Assembly: GCA_013151445.1 (NCBI GenBank)
Contig: JAADIG010000011.1
Span: 1-48,192 of the forward strand
Length of the DNA stretch: 48,192 nucleotides
From: Actinomycetota bacterium
GTDB lineage: Bacteria; Actinomycetota; Acidimicrobiia; Spongiisociales; UBA5794
Direction of reading: 5' to 3'
Part shown: positions 10,657 through 19,914 of the stretch, piece after piece
How the letters are laid out: each line of letters starts with the position of its first letter
How positions within the stretch are numbered: position 1 is the first letter of the stretch
Notes under the pieces: model-generated
Told to the model about the DNA's origin: nothing
Database searches by the model: none
The model's input: only the letters and a program-made list of their open reading frames with translations
Translations under genes and position numbers: made by a program

Positions 10657-11561
10657 GACGACCTCTCTGATCCCGAAATATTGTTGATGCGAGTAGCTAC
10701 GATAGCGTCCGCGACGCGTGCAACCTGAACCGTACACGCAACGTTGTGCACGCGAACAATCGAGACTCCCTGACTGATCGCCAACGCAGTGGTCGCATCC
10801 GTTGCCGGATCGCGTCCCGCCGGGGGAATATTGAACCCCTGAGACTCCAGAATCAGGCCAAGCAGTCCCTTGCGTGACGCACCGAGCAGCACCGGATATC
10901 CGAGTTCGACAAGGCTGCCAAGGTCAGCAAGCACCGCCATATTGTGATGAAACGTCTTCCCGAATCCGATACCCGGGTCGATGGCGATGTGCAACGGATC
11001 GAGCCCTGCCCCAACAAGCCGACTACCCGCCACCTGGAGAAAACCCCGCACCTCCTCCACGACGTCTCGATAGACCGGACGACTCGGCATTGCATGCGGC
11101 GAACCCTGCATGTGCATCGCAACGACCCCGGCACCAACATCGACCGCCACCTCGACCATGGCTGGGTCCGTGAACCCGGTGACGTCGTTGATGATCTGTG
11201 CACCGGCGACAACGGCGGCCCGAGCGACGTCCGGTTTGAATGTGTCGACCGAGACAACTACACCCGCCGCATCCAAACCCTCAATAACGGGGATCACACG
11301 TTCGAGTTCTGTTGCACCCGAAACCGGCGTGGACCCGGGTCGGGTACTTTCGCCCCCGACGTCGACAATGTCGGCGCCATCGGATACCAGGCTAAGACCA
11401 CGTTCGATGGCACGCGACACCAACACATCTTCGCCAACCATGACCGAGCCACCATCGGAAAACGAGTCGGGGGTGACGTTCAGAATCCCCATCACCAACG
11501 TGTGGTGCCCAAGTTCGAACGTGTGCGACCGCAGTCGCCACGAACCCTGTTGGTTAGGCAT
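10644..11561 (-). CDS. folP: Dihydropteroate synthase
   Basis: 305 residues. Joins hydroxymethyl-dihydropterin pyrophosphate to p-aminobenzoate; the classical sulfonamide target. Seen: MGILNVTPDSFSDGG, DVGGESTRPGS, VSVDTFKP, INDVTG, IDPGIGFGKT and LLGASRKGLLG, the full TIM-barrel signature set. The ATG at 11561 lies inside the end of ftsH (8-base overlap) behind GGCGAGG; longer in-frame starts run through ftsH and are rejected. With folK downstream it supplies two successive folate steps. Confidence 0.96.
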   Translation of the reverse strand: MPNQQGSWRLRSHTFELGHHTLVMGILNVTPDSFSDGGSVMVGEDVLVSRAIERGLSLVSDGADIVDVGGESTRPGSTPVSGATELERVIPVIEGLDAAGVVVSVDTFKPDVARAAVVAGAQIINDVTGFTDPAMVEVAVDVGAGVVAMHMQGSPHAMPSRPVYRDVVEEVRGFLQVAGSRLVGAGLDPLHIAIDPGIGFGKTFHHNMAVLADLGSLVELGYPVLLGASRKGLLGLILESQGFNIPPAGRDPATDATTALAISQGVSIVRVHNVACTVQVARVADAIVATRINNISGSERSSWQV

Positions 11562-13530
11562 CCTCGCCAACAACGTCGTCCATCGACGAAGGGAGTGCAT
11601 CGACGCCCTCTGTTGCCCGCACTCCCTGGGGGTCCTGCCCGTTGGTTGGCTCTGTGGCCGAGGGGAACGTGGGGTTGACCGGATACTGGACCCGGGCACC
11701 GTTTCCTTCCACGTGCTCCCACTTGGGAACGTCGTGGAACACCTCGCGAATTCCCTTTGCGTTCAAGGTCTCGACATCAAGCAACTTCTCGGCCATCCGG
11801 TCAAGTGCGTTGCGGTGCCGCTCGATAATGGCTCGGGCCTCGTCGTGTGCCTGAGTCATCAGCTGACGAATCTCTTCGTCGATCGCTTCGGCGACGTGAT
11901 TCGAGAATGTCTGATCGCTTCCGTAATCTCGGCCAAGAAATACCTGACGTTCCGGACCGGCGTAACGAATCGGGCCGAGCTTGTCACTCATTCCCCATTC
12001 GGTGATCATCTGTCGAGCCAGCGTTGTGGCCTTCTCGATATCGTTCGTGGCACCGCTCGAAGGGTCGCCGAATACGACCTCCTCGGCAGTACGCCCACCG
12101 AGGGACATCGCCAGCCGATCAATCAGCTCCGCGCGAAGTTGATAGCTCTTGTCCTCGAGCGGCAGCGACAGCGTGAAACCGCCCGACCGACCTCGAGGAA
12201 TGATCGTGATCTTGTGTACGGGATCCGAGTTTGGCAGTGCGTATCCGACGAGGGCATGACCGGCCTCGTGGTACGCGGTGATCTTGCGTTCCTTTTCCGA
12301 GATCACCTTGCTTTTGCGTTCCGGTCCAGCAATCACGCGATCGATCGACTCATCAAGGTCCGCCATCGTGATCTCATCACCGTCGCGGCGGGCGGCCAGT
12401 AGTGCGGCTTCATTGATGAGGTTGGCAAGATCAGCGCCGGTGAACCCGGGGGTTTGACGCGCCAGTGCGTTCAGATCCATGTCCTCGGCGAGAGGTTTCC
12501 CTTTGGAATGCACACGAAGAATTGCCTCGCGTCCCAAGATGTCGGGCCGATCAACGACGATCTGACGGTCAAAACGTCCCGGTCGAAGCAGTGCCGGGTC
12601 AAGAATGTCTGGCCGGTTGGTTGCCGCTATGACAATGACGCCCGACTGGGGATCGAAGCCATCCAACTCGACAAGCAACTGGTTCAACGTCTGTTCACGC
12701 TCATCGTGTCCGCCACCAAGACCGGCACCACGGTGGCGGCCAACGGCATCAATCTCATCGATGAACACGATGGCCGGGGCCGTTTCCTTGGCTTGCACGA
12801 AGAGGTCCCTGACACGGCTCGCACCGACACCGACGAACATTTCGACAAAGTCGGATCCCGAGATCGTGAAGAACGGTACGTTGGCCTCACCAGCGACGGC
12901 TCGTGCAAGCAGCGTCTTGCCGGTCCCGGGAGGGCCAAACAGTAAGATCCCGCGCGGGATCTTGGCACCCAGAGCGCGGAATTTGCCCGGGCTGGCAAGG
13001 AACTCTCGGATCTCGTCGAGCTCCTCGACGGCCTCATCCGCACCCGCAACATCTTTGAAAGAGACCTTGGGCTGATCCTTCGTGACCTGTTTTGCGCGGG
13101 ACTTGCCAAACTGCATGACACGACTGCCACCGCCCTGCATCTGTGTCATCAAGAAAATGAATAACCCAAAGATGAGGATGTAGGGAAGGAACCCGATAAG
13201 AAAATCAAGAAATGTCGGGTTCTCGGCATCGACATCGAACTTCACACCGGAGTCGAGAAGTTTTGCGGTGATGATCTCTTCGTAACCGTCCGGGTACACA
13301 ACCTCGAACCCGTTCTGGGTGGTCGCAGCACCAAGGAACTGGCCCTCAATCAGATTGGAACGGGCAAGCACCCGTACCTCAGCGATCTTGCCCTCATCAA
13401 GAGCCTGCTCGAACGCGTCGAGTGACAGCTCGTCAGGCGCGTTGGCGCTACCAACAAGGCTGCTCACAACAATGAGCAACAGGATTGCCACAAGGCTGTA
13501 GGCAAAGAGTGTTCGTACTGTGCGGTTCAA
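11554..13530 (-). CDS. ftsH: ATP-dependent zinc metalloprotease FtsH
   Basis: 658 residues. Membrane-bound AAA+ protease that degrades unstable membrane and soluble proteins. Two transmembrane helices (residues about 7-28 and 108-132) flank an extracytoplasmic loop; then AAA+ domain with GPPGTGKT near residue 203, IVFIDEID and an arginine-finger region (RPGRFDRQI), and an M41 peptidase domain with [12 protein letters not shown] near residue 422. The C-terminal 60 residues are Pro/Gly/Asp-rich. Start codon is TTG at 13530 with AAAGGAA five bases upstream, giving MNRTVRTL directly before helix 1. It lies 93 bases after hpt and overlaps folP. Confidence 0.97.
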   Translation of the reverse strand: MNRTVRTLFAYSLVAILLLIVVSSLVGSANAPDELSLDAFEQALDEGKIAEVRVLARSNLIEGQFLGAATTQNGFEVVYPDGYEEIITAKLLDSGVKFDVDAENPTFLDFLIGFLPYILIFGLFIFLMTQMQGGGSRVMQFGKSRAKQVTKDQPKVSFKDVAGADEAVEELDEIREFLASPGKFRALGAKIPRGILLFGPPGTGKTLLARAVAGEANVPFFTISGSDFVEMFVGVGASRVRDLFVQAKETAPAIVFIDEIDAVGRHRGAGLGGGHDEREQTLNQLLVELDGFDPQSGVIVIAATNRPDILDPALLRPGRFDRQIVVDRPDILGREAILRVHSKGKPLAEDMDLNALARQTPGFTGADLANLINEAALLAARRDGDEITMADLDESIDRVIAGPERKSKVISEKERKITAYHEAGHALVGYALPNSDPVHKITIIPRGRSGGFTLSLPLEDKSYQLRAELIDRLAMSLGGRTAEEVVFGDPSSGATNDIEKATTLARQMITEWGMSDKLGPIRYAGPERQVFLGRDYGSDQTFSNHVAEAIDEEIRQLMTQAHDEARAIIERHRNALDRMAEKLLDVETLNAKGIREVFHDVPKWEHVEGNGARVQYPVNPTFPSATEPTNGQDPQGVRATEGVDALPSSMDDVVGEDA

Positions 13531-13623
13531 GGTGTTCCTTTGGCGACGTGCCGATTCAGCATTTCGATACGGCAGCCTATGTTATTGCGTTCCGCATCGC
13601 TATCGGAACAATCGGGAAAAGGT

Positions 13624-14145
13624 TTACTCCTCTTCGAGGACCCCAATGAAGGGTAGGTTCCGGTAGCGCTCTGCATAATCCAGCCCAAACCCGACCACAA
13701 ACTCGTTGGGAATCGAGAAGCCCGGATACTTTACTTCGAGTGGCGGACGTTCGATTCCGTCCTTGATGAGCAACGCGGCTAGGTCGAGGCTGGCCGGTTT
13801 GCGAACCGCGAGATTCTTGATCAGGTAGTGCAAGGTGAGGCCGGAATCGATGATGTCCTCGACGATCAGGACATGACGTCCGGTGATCTCGGTGTCCAGA
13901 TCCTTCAGTATTCGGACCACCCCGGAGGTCTTCGTTGCCGAGCCGTAGGACGACACGGCCATGAAGTCGAACGCGACCGGGACCGTGATGTGGCGAGAAA
14001 GGTCGGCCATGACAATGAACGCACCCTTCAAGATACCGATCATCAGGAGGTCTTTGCCTTCGTAGTCGCGCGATATAGCGGCGCCCATCTCAGCGAGTTT
14101 GCTCGAGATCTCTTCTTCGGAAATCAATGTCCGACCGATCTTCAT
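13624..14145 (-). CDS. hpt: Hypoxanthine phosphoribosyltransferase
   Basis: 173 residues. Purine salvage: converts hypoxanthine or guanine plus PRPP to IMP or GMP. The PRPP motif VLIVEDIIDSGLT (residues about 95-107), the ISRDYEGKDLLMIGILKG block and the base-binding loop PNEFVVGFGLDYAERYR are all present. The ATG overlaps the tilS stop as ATGA. The order tilS-hpt-ftsH is conserved widely in Gram-positive bacteria. Confidence 0.96.
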   Translation of the reverse strand: MKIGRTLISEEEISSKLAEMGAAISRDYEGKDLLMIGILKGAFIVMADLSRHITVPVAFDFMAVSSYGSATKTSGVVRILKDLDTEITGRHVLIVEDIIDSGLTLHYLIKNLAVRKPASLDLAALLIKDGIERPPLEVKYPGFSIPNEFVVGFGLDYAERYRNLPFIGVLEEE

Positions 14146-15449
14146 TGGTCGTCCCTTTCAACGGAAAGCTCAATTGTGCCACGGCCGACCCCATCGGGTC
14201 GGACCCACGCCGCGGCACGAACCCCGGCGATCCAAGCGATCTTCCCACCAATCCACACCACAGGCCAACCGGAGCGTCGTCGCGGTGGAACACCAGCCTC
14301 GCTCAATGCGTCATGGACCAGCTTCGTCCCCTCGCCGATCTCGATCCGATCCCCGTGTTTGCAGGCACGCACCGTCATCGATTCGTGCGGATCAATCACG
14401 ACTGCGGCCCTCCCCCGGCCAATGATTGGACGATCCGCATCCCACGGACGCGCAGCGATTCGTTGGAAGCCGAAGACGACGGATCCCGGGGGCGAGAAGG
14501 TCACCGGTGTTGGAATGACAACATCATCGGGGTGGTACACAACGACGAGCGGACCTTCACGCTCGACCAGGAACCCACCATCGAGCTGTGCGCGTCGGTG
14601 GCCATGGACGACGCTCAACACCTGATCGATGTCGCGGTGTGACGCGGTTAGCGGCGGTCTTGCCTGCACCAGCATTCGACGGATTAGCCGTGTTGCGACC
14701 GGAGCGTCAAGTGTTGCCACCACGCCCCACGGAACTGCGGTGGCGCCGCCGTCTGGACGAATGACGTCGGGAACCAGCGATCGCAACAACCGATCATCGG
14801 CTGCGATGAGTCCGGACGCCCTCTCGATCGCCACCGCGCTAGACGGGAAGCGACGCGCAATGACCGGCAGCACATCGTGGCGAATCCAGTTCCGCGTCGC
14901 AGAAGTGTCGCTATTGGTCGGGTCCTCAAAAATTGGGAGCCCGGCTTCTCGCACGACAGCTGCGAGCACCGCACGTGACTCCCCCAGCAACGGTCGGGCA
15001 AAGGGCAGGTGAACCCGTCGCGGTCCCGAGAGACCACGCGGCCCTGTCCCACGAAAGAGGTTGTGGAGCACCGTCTCGACGAGATCGTCAGCGTGATGCC
15101 CAAGCAGCACCAAGGTGTCCTTGCTCGCATAGTCACCGAGAACAGCAAACCGCCGATCCCGAGCCCGCTCCTCGAAACCGGCGCCCTCCTCGATATCAAT
15201 TCGGAGAACATCGAGTGATACACCGATTTCCGAAGCGACGGATCGAACGTGATCCTCGGCAGCATCGGAATGTGGCTGTCCGTGGTGTACGTGCACCGCC
15301 CGAACCGGGCCGCACGCCGACGAGGCCAGCAGCAACGCCGTCGAGTCGGAACCTCCGCTCCATGCAACACATACGTTGCTTGGGGCGAGGGACTCGAGGG
15401 TTTGACGAACGACGACTGCGAGCGCGTCTACCCGACTCGTTGGAGCCAT
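14142..15449 (-). CDS. tilS: tRNA(Ile)-lysidine synthase
   Basis: 435 residues. Converts C34 of tRNA-Ile(CAU) to lysidine so that it reads AUA. The N-type ATP pyrophosphatase loop SGGSDST lies near residues 30-36, with VHVHHGQ and GHHADDLVETVL following; the C-terminal third is more divergent but matches the TilS substrate-binding region in position, ending with the PPRRRSGWPVVW and IAWIAGVRAA motifs. ATG at 15449 is within the end of the DUF2342 gene (22-base overlap) with only a weak ribosome site, so translation may be coupled. The ATGA stop couples it to hpt. Confidence 0.93.
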   Translation of the reverse strand: MAPTSRVDALAVVVRQTLESLAPSNVCVAWSGGSDSTALLLASSACGPVRAVHVHHGQPHSDAAEDHVRSVASEIGVSLDVLRIDIEEGAGFEERARDRRFAVLGDYASKDTLVLLGHHADDLVETVLHNLFRGTGPRGLSGPRRVHLPFARPLLGESRAVLAAVVREAGLPIFEDPTNSDTSATRNWIRHDVLPVIARRFPSSAVAIERASGLIAADDRLLRSLVPDVIRPDGGATAVPWGVVATLDAPVATRLIRRMLVQARPPLTASHRDIDQVLSVVHGHRRAQLDGGFLVEREGPLVVVYHPDDVVIPTPVTFSPPGSVVFGFQRIAARPWDADRPIIGRGRAAVVIDPHESMTVRACKHGDRIEIGEGTKLVHDALSEAGVPPRRRSGWPVVWIGGKIAWIAGVRAAAWVRPDGVGRGTIELSVERDDQ

Positions 15450-16453
15450 GACTCTGGATCGTTGATTTCGTCGAGTGTGGGAAGGGTCTGTGGCGAGTTG
15501 AACGCCGTGGCGAGTTGGCTCCAACCCGCACGTCGCTCGACGTGTCCAATGAACGCGGCACCCAGGGAGTACTGCTTGAGCTTCATTTCGATGCCGATGA
15601 ACTTGAGGAGGGCGGCGACCCGCGGGTTATCTCGTCGCGACGCAAGCACGTTGGACATTCGCTGTTGGCTGACAATCGTGCGAGCACCAATGCGGTCCAT
15701 GACGACGTGTCCATGGCCCTCAAGAAGGCACATGAGGGCCTGCACACGATCGATAGTTGCCCGTTGCTCGTCGGATGCAAGCAACCCGAGCACGCCCGTA
15801 TCGTCAAGCACCGGCCGACCTTCCGCCGAGGCAGCCCTCATCGCGGTTGTGACGCGCTGGATCTGAGAACCGGAGGTTTCGTTCTTTGAGACAAGCTCCT
15901 CGACCAGCGAAAAGAAGTAGTCACGCAACCAGGGGACTCCGAGAAACTGGGCACGGTGTGTGCATTCGTGCAGCGCGACCCAAAAACGGAAGTCCTTGGG
16001 GCGGAACTCATGGGCCCGCTCCATCGCAAGCACATTGGCACCGACGAACATCACGGTATCTCCATAGGTCCCATCGGCGGTCGGCAACACCAGCTCGTAC
16101 TGGCCCAACACCCGACGTGAGACCAAACCGAGGAGGACGCCGACCTCGGCTCCCATGACACGCAGCGGAGTGGTGCCGGTTTTACCCTTGGACAGGCGTG
16201 CGGCGACAGGCTCCAGTAGCCGCTCGAACGCGGCGAGGTTCACATCGACCCACTGCTGTCGCGAAACCACCTCGACCGTTGGTTGTCCGTCCGTGCCGAG
16301 ACCGGTCTCCTCCGTCACCAGCTCTGCCGCCCGTGCAACGAAATCGGGCGCCTGCGCCGCGTAACGTTCCTCGTGGTAGGTGCCCGCAAGCGGGTAGGAG
16401 CCAGCGAACTGGCTCGCGATACGCTGTGTGAGGTCCCACTGTGTCGTCGACAT
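15428..16453 (-). CDS. DUF2342-family putative zinc-dependent metalloprotease
   Basis: 341 residues. The HExxH zinc motif appears in VALHECTHRAQF (residues about 160-171), followed by a glutamate-rich helix (SLVEELVSKNE) and LLEGHGHVVMD, the conserved blocks of DUF2342, a family labelled zinc-dependent metalloprotease or coenzyme F420 biosynthesis-associated protein in actinobacteria. No signal peptide, so cytoplasmic. Start at ATG 16453 gives MSTTQWD; there is no GGAGG upstream on this strand, so it may be leaderless. It leads the tilS-hpt-ftsH chain. Real substrate is unknown. Confidence 0.85.
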   Translation of the reverse strand: MSTTQWDLTQRIASQFAGSYPLAGTYHEERYAAQAPDFVARAAELVTEETGLGTDGQPTVEVVSRQQWVDVNLAAFERLLEPVAARLSKGKTGTTPLRVMGAEVGVLLGLVSRRVLGQYELVLPTADGTYGDTVMFVGANVLAMERAHEFRPKDFRFWVALHECTHRAQFLGVPWLRDYFFSLVEELVSKNETSGSQIQRVTTAMRAASAEGRPVLDDTGVLGLLASDEQRATIDRVQALMCLLEGHGHVVMDRIGARTIVSQQRMSNVLASRRDNPRVAALLKFIGIEMKLKQYSLGAAFIGHVERRAGWSQLATAFNSPQTLPTLDEINDPESWLQRVG

Positions 16454-16554
16454 AGGAGGGACGGTACACCAATCCGCCAGCTGTCCCACCAGGTGGACCC
16501 GACCGAGATGACCGATGCGGCCAGAAAGCAGACCCTTGCAAGGGTCAGACTTCG

Positions 16555-16890
16555 TCAGTCCTTGACGGTGTAACGACCGCGCACCCGGAACGTGTAGTGC
16601 AAGATGATGCCGGCGAACACCGCAACACCGAGTGCGGCGAACAGCGGAGCCATGAACCGGATCGTCCACGGTTGCTCCGGCACGGACTCCGACGGAGGCA
16701 GAACCTCGACCGCAGGAACGATGCCAGAATCGTTCATCACGGGTGGCGTGTCCTCAACGACCTCGTCGCTGGGTTCCTCGGTGAACGCAACGACCACATC
16801 AGATGTGGGCGCGACAGCGAAAGCCGCTGCCGGTGCGAACAAGATCGCGATCGCAAAAATGGCTGCAAGTGGGCGTGTTCGTTTCTTCAT
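16555..16890 (-). CDS. Small secreted/membrane-anchored protein of unknown function
   Basis: 111 residues. Lys-rich start (MKKRTRP), hydrophobic signal segment to about residue 27 ending AFA, an acidic Pro/Glu/Val-rich stretch (residues 28-72), then a second hydrophobic helix (about 78-100) and a basic tail RVRGRYTVKD. Topology therefore: cleaved or anchored N-terminus, acidic segment outside, basic tail inside. I do not recognise a family. The signal-like N-terminus and strong codon usage support a real gene. Confidence 0.7.
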   Translation of the reverse strand: MKKRTRPLAAIFAIAILFAPAAAFAVAPTSDVVVAFTEEPSDEVVEDTPPVMNDSGIVPAVEVLPPSESVPEQPWTIRFMAPLFAALGVAVFAGIILHYTFRVRGRYTVKD

Positions 16891-16938
16891 CTCGATAGAG
16901 ACTAGAACCGTTCTGCGTATGAGGCGAGTTATGTCGCG

Positions 16939-17136
16939 TTAGCTGTTCTCGGAAGCGATGCGGCCACGCACACGCGGGAACTTGGCGGGTGCATGCGCAA
17001 AACAGAACTCGCGCCGGTTGTAACGAGACAATACGGTGTCGCATGTCTTCGCCGCACAGGTGCGAGACTCATTGATCTGCTTGGGGGCGCGGGCACTCCC
17101 AACGATCCTCTTCCCCTTAAGAACGTTATCCGTCAT
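16939..17136 (-). CDS. Small Cys-containing (zinc-finger-like) protein
   Basis: 65 residues from ATG 17136 (an alternative ATG is at 17148). Contains CAAKTCDTVLSRYNRREFC followed by FAH, that is C-x4-C-x12-C-x2-H, a treble-clef-like metal site with the LSRYN signature seen in small actinobacterial DNA-associated proteins. Strongly basic (Lys/Arg-rich ends). It lies 42 bases downstream of the anti-sigma gene in the same direction and could be co-transcribed with the sigma factor. Family function unknown. Confidence 0.65.
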   Translation of the reverse strand: MTDNVLKGKRIVGSARAPKQINESRTCAAKTCDTVLSRYNRREFCFAHAPAKFPRVRGRIASENS

Positions 17137-17178
17137 TGTGACGTCCATTCTGGCTACTACAAGGCAATGATATCAGCC

Positions 17179-17421
17179 CTAGGAGCCGTTTCCGATTTCT
17201 TGCTCTAATAACGTCTGCAACCGGGTAAATAGTTCCGGAGGGACGTCAGTTCGTGCGGCACGTGCGATAGCGCTCTTCAAACCGGCTTCGAAGTCGTAAG
17301 CGCCGACGCAATCACGACAGCGCCGGAGATGCCACCGGATCCGCTGCTCACGGGTCCACGAAATCTCCCCGTCGAGATAATGATAGATGTATTCGACCGC
17401 ATGGTCGCATCCGCTTTTCAT
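17179..17421 (-). CDS. RsrA-type zinc anti-sigma factor
   Basis: 80 residues. Carries the ZAS signature HxxxCxxC (HLRRCRDC near residues 30-37) with an upstream Cys at residue 5, the arrangement of RsrA/RshA, which hold the sigma factor until disulfide formation releases zinc. The ATG overlaps the sigma-factor stop as ATGA, so the two are made together. Redox control is inferred from the family. Confidence 0.88.
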   Translation of the reverse strand: MKSGCDHAVEYIYHYLDGEISWTREQRIRWHLRRCRDCVGAYDFEAGLKSAIARAARTDVPPELFTRLQTLLEQEIGNGS

Positions 17422-17981
17422 GATGCTGGTCCTGTCATGCCGCGAGCCTCTGCAACACTCCACAACTTCTTTTGCAGTGCTTTTCTTCCCCGATGAAGCC
17501 TAGACATCACTGTACCGATCGGAACATCGAGCATCTCGGCGATCTCTTTGTACGAGAAACCCTCGACGTCTGCCATCAAAACGGGCATGCGAAAGTTGTC
17601 GGGCAATGACTCCAACGCGTGGACAATGTCGGTGTCGACGAAGTTTGCGAGAGCGTCTTCTTCCGCACTGACCGACGCACCGCTCGCTTCGCCCATTCTG
17701 CGATACAAGTAAAGATCTTGTAACTCGCCGAGTTCCACTTCGCTCGGCCGGCGCTGCTTCTTGCGGTACTTGTTGATATAGGTGTTGGTCAGAATCCGAT
17801 ACAGCCAAGCCTTCAGGTTGGTTCCATCTTGGAAGGAGCCAAAGGCACGAAACGCCTTCAGATAGGTTTCCTGCACCACATCCTCAGCGTCCGAGGGGTT
17901 CCGGGTCATGCGCAGCGCAGCCGAGTACAGCTGCCCGGCGAACGGCATGGCCTGTTCTTCGAATGTTGCTTGGTCTGCCAC
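17418..17981 (-). CDS. ECF sigma factor, SigR/SigH-like
   Basis: 187 residues. Region 2 (about 10-80): [30 protein letters not shown] split by normal ECF spacing with [21 protein letters not shown]; region 4 (about 125-175): [26 protein letters not shown] and [11 protein letters not shown]. Sequence and partner (RsrA type) place it in the SigR/SigH group controlling thiol-oxidative stress. GTG start at 17981 behind GGGAGAG. Promoter region 17984-18056 shows no clear SigR self-promoter to my eye. Confidence 0.93.
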   Translation of the reverse strand: MADQATFEEQAMPFAGQLYSAALRMTRNPSDAEDVVQETYLKAFRAFGSFQDGTNLKAWLYRILTNTYINKYRKKQRRPSEVELGELQDLYLYRRMGEASGASVSAEEDALANFVDTDIVHALESLPDNFRMPVLMADVEGFSYKEIAEMLDVPIGTVMSRLHRGRKALQKKLWSVAEARGMTGPAS

Positions 17982-18056
17982 ATCTCTCCCGCGTTCGGTG
18001 CCCAGTATGCCGTGAATCCGTCTCTATGACGGTCGAGTGGAAACACGCCTGCTCTG

Positions 18057-18132
18057 TGGAGCCAGGGACGGGAATCGAACCCGTGACCTACGCATTACGA
18101 GTGCGTCGCTCTACCGACTGAGCTACCCCGGC
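18057..18132 (-). tRNA. tRNA-Thr (anticodon CGT)
   Basis: 76 bases with encoded CCA. Acceptor GCCGGGG pairs with CCCTGGC; D-arm GTAGCTCAGTCGGTAGAGC; anticodon stem ACGCA/TGCGT closes the loop CTCGTAA, giving CGT, which reads ACG; T-arm ACGGG TTCGATT CCCGT. The structure is complete with one G-T pair in the acceptor stem. It lies between the sigma gene and the epimerase-like gene. Confidence 0.97.
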
Positions 18133-18258
18133 GGGGCGGCAGCATGATAGCGAGATGGACCCGTTTCGCCACTCGCGGGACGAGTACTGGACCGTCGCAC
18201 GGGCAATTCTCCCGACGCCGGAACAGCCACCTCGATGGGCGCAACAGCGGGTCTCCTA

Positions 18259-19155
18259 TCACCTGTTGAGAATGTCCCGCAAAGCTGTCTCAAGCTCTTC
18301 GTCGTGGAAAACGAACCCGGCTTCGGAGAGTCGCGCCGGTTCGATCCGCTGCGAGATGAACAGCAGCGAGTCGGCCATGTCGCGACCCAGGAGTACTCGT
18401 CCAGCGAACCGAGGGAGCGGTATCACCGCGGGACGACGGAGCACCTTCCCCAGGGTCTTGGCAAACTCCATCTGGCGGACAATCCCGGGAGAAACAACAT
18501 TGAACGGCCCGGTGAGTCGATTCTCGATGATAAAGAGGATGGCACGAACCTCATCGCGAATGCTCACCCACGGAAACCACTGGGTGCCCTGGCCAAGTTT
18601 GCCGCCGAGTCCGAAGCGGAACGGGGGCAACATTTTGCCGAGTGCACCACCAGAGTCCGCCATGACGATGCCGGTACGTAGGTGCGCAACGGGGGCATCA
18701 CATTCCTGCGCCATCGCGGTCGCGTTCTCCCATTCGGTGGTGACCTGGACGAGGAACTCGTGATCACCACCGGGCGGACTCGACTCCGAGTGTGTTTCAT
18801 CCCCACGATCACCGTAGAAACCAACGGCTGAACCGGATACCAACAACGGAGGATTCTTTGCCCGGCAGATCGATGAGGCAATGAGCCGCGTGCTGTCAAC
18901 ACGGGACCTCCGGATGGCTGCTCGGCGCTCAGCAGACCAGCGTTTATCACCGATGCCCGCACCCGCAAGATGGACCACCGCATCGGCCGCCTCAATCACG
19001 GCGTCATCGATCATGCCCTCGGTAGGGTGCCAAAGCGATTCGCCGGGGGCATCCTCGGATCGTTTCAACCGAATGACCGTATCGCCGCGGTGGCGGAGGT
19101 CGTCGCACAGCGCCGTACCGATCAAGCCGCTTGCGCCTGTCACCACGACGTTCAT
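18259..19155 (-). CDS. TIGR01777-family NAD(P)-binding epimerase-like protein
   Basis: 298 residues. Extended short-chain dehydrogenase fold: GASGLIGTAL at residues 7-16, DAVVHLAGAGIGDKRW, SGSAVGFYGDRGDE, and a C-terminal DUF1731 region (PAVIPLPRFAGRVLLG and ending ETALRDIL). This is the YfcH/TIGR01777 family, related to nucleoside-sugar epimerases; the reaction is unknown. ATG start at 19155, eight bases after the acyltransferase stop, so the two are probably co-transcribed. Confidence 0.92.
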   Translation of the reverse strand: MNVVVTGASGLIGTALCDDLRHRGDTVIRLKRSEDAPGESLWHPTEGMIDDAVIEAADAVVHLAGAGIGDKRWSAERRAAIRRSRVDSTRLIASSICRAKNPPLLVSGSAVGFYGDRGDETHSESSPPGGDHEFLVQVTTEWENATAMAQECDAPVAHLRTGIVMADSGGALGKMLPPFRFGLGGKLGQGTQWFPWVSIRDEVRAILFIIENRLTGPFNVVSPGIVRQMEFAKTLGKVLRRPAVIPLPRFAGRVLLGRDMADSLLFISQRIEPARLSEAGFVFHDEELETALRDILNR

Positions 19156-19162
19156 GCTTTCC

Positions 19163-19807
19163 CTATGGCTGCGGGGAGTTTCGCTCGCCGAGGATTTCGG
19201 ACACCGAGCGCTCCCAAGCGCCCATTATGGCAAGAGTTGGCGCTACGCAAGAAACGAAGGCGTCGGGCTCAATCGCTTCACGAATGGTAACGCGAATCGA
19301 GACTCTCCGGACCCGTGGATGGGCCAGTGAGAGTGTGCCCTCGGTGCCCTCGATCACGATGGGAACGAGCGGTGCCCCGGTCGCGATGCCGAGCCAGGCT
19401 GCCCCGCGTTTGCTTGTGCTCTCCCCCCAGTACGCCACCCGTCGACCCTCCGGAAAGATTGCGAGCGCCCCGCCCGCACGGAGATGTTCCAGCGAGGTTT
19501 TCATCGCTGACAACGGTGGATAGACGCGGGACATGGGAATCGTCCCGAAGTGCTTCGTCGCGGCATCAAATGTCCGGTTCCTCCCGAACAGCTCGTCGAG
19601 AGCGAGAAACCGTGTATATCGGTGTGCGGCGAGAATCACGATCGGTGGGTCAAGCAGCGAAACGTGGTTCGGCACCAGGATCACCGGTCCGGACTCGGGA
19701 ACGTGCTCTCGGCCAACGACCTCCAGATCTGTGAGCAGCCGTGCTGCGACGGCCACCGGCGGATGTAGAAGACGCGTCGAAATCTCTCCGCCCGAACGCC
19801 GCGTCAC
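19163..19807 (-). CDS. 1-acyl-sn-glycerol-3-phosphate acyltransferase (PlsC family)
   Basis: 214 residues from GTG 19807. Motif I NHVSLLDP (His and Asp of the HX4D catalytic pair), motif III FPEGRRV, and a proline-containing PLVPIVIEG motif IV are present. It acylates lysophosphatidate or a similar acceptor at the membrane. The start is uncertain: another GTG (19840) lies at the edge of a long inverted repeat, and the reading frame stays open through that repeat. The repeat is more likely non-coding, so I prefer the inner start. Confidence 0.88.
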   Translation of the reverse strand: MTRRSGGEISTRLLHPPVAVAARLLTDLEVVGREHVPESGPVILVPNHVSLLDPPIVILAAHRYTRFLALDELFGRNRTFDAATKHFGTIPMSRVYPPLSAMKTSLEHLRAGGALAIFPEGRRVAYWGESTSKRGAAWLGIATGAPLVPIVIEGTEGTLSLAHPRVRRVSIRVTIREAIEPDAFVSCVAPTLAIMGAWERSVSEILGERNSPQP

Positions 19808-19841
19808 GCCGGACTCACGGCGACACCGAACCCAACCCACT

Positions 19842-19889
19842 GTTTTGGCGTCCAATAGCGCATCATCGTGCGCAATTGGACGCCAAAAC
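19842..19889 (-). terminator. Long inverted repeat after holB, probable terminator without T-tract
   Basis: Two perfect 15-base arms (19842-19856 and 19875-19889) enclose an A-A mismatch, a second 5-base stem GCGCA/TGCGC and a 6-base loop. It starts 26 bases after the holB stop on the minus strand. There is no run of T behind it. A long GC-rich stem without a T-tract fits an actinobacterial terminator or mRNA-end stabiliser. Confidence 0.6.
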
Positions 19890-19914
19890 CCAGATATCTT
19901 GGGAACGACATGGG

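Noticed and set aside
18155-18258. Plus-strand ATG frame after tRNA-Thr
   Set aside because: It runs straight into the antisense of the epimerase-like gene; no ribosome site or conserved sequence seen.
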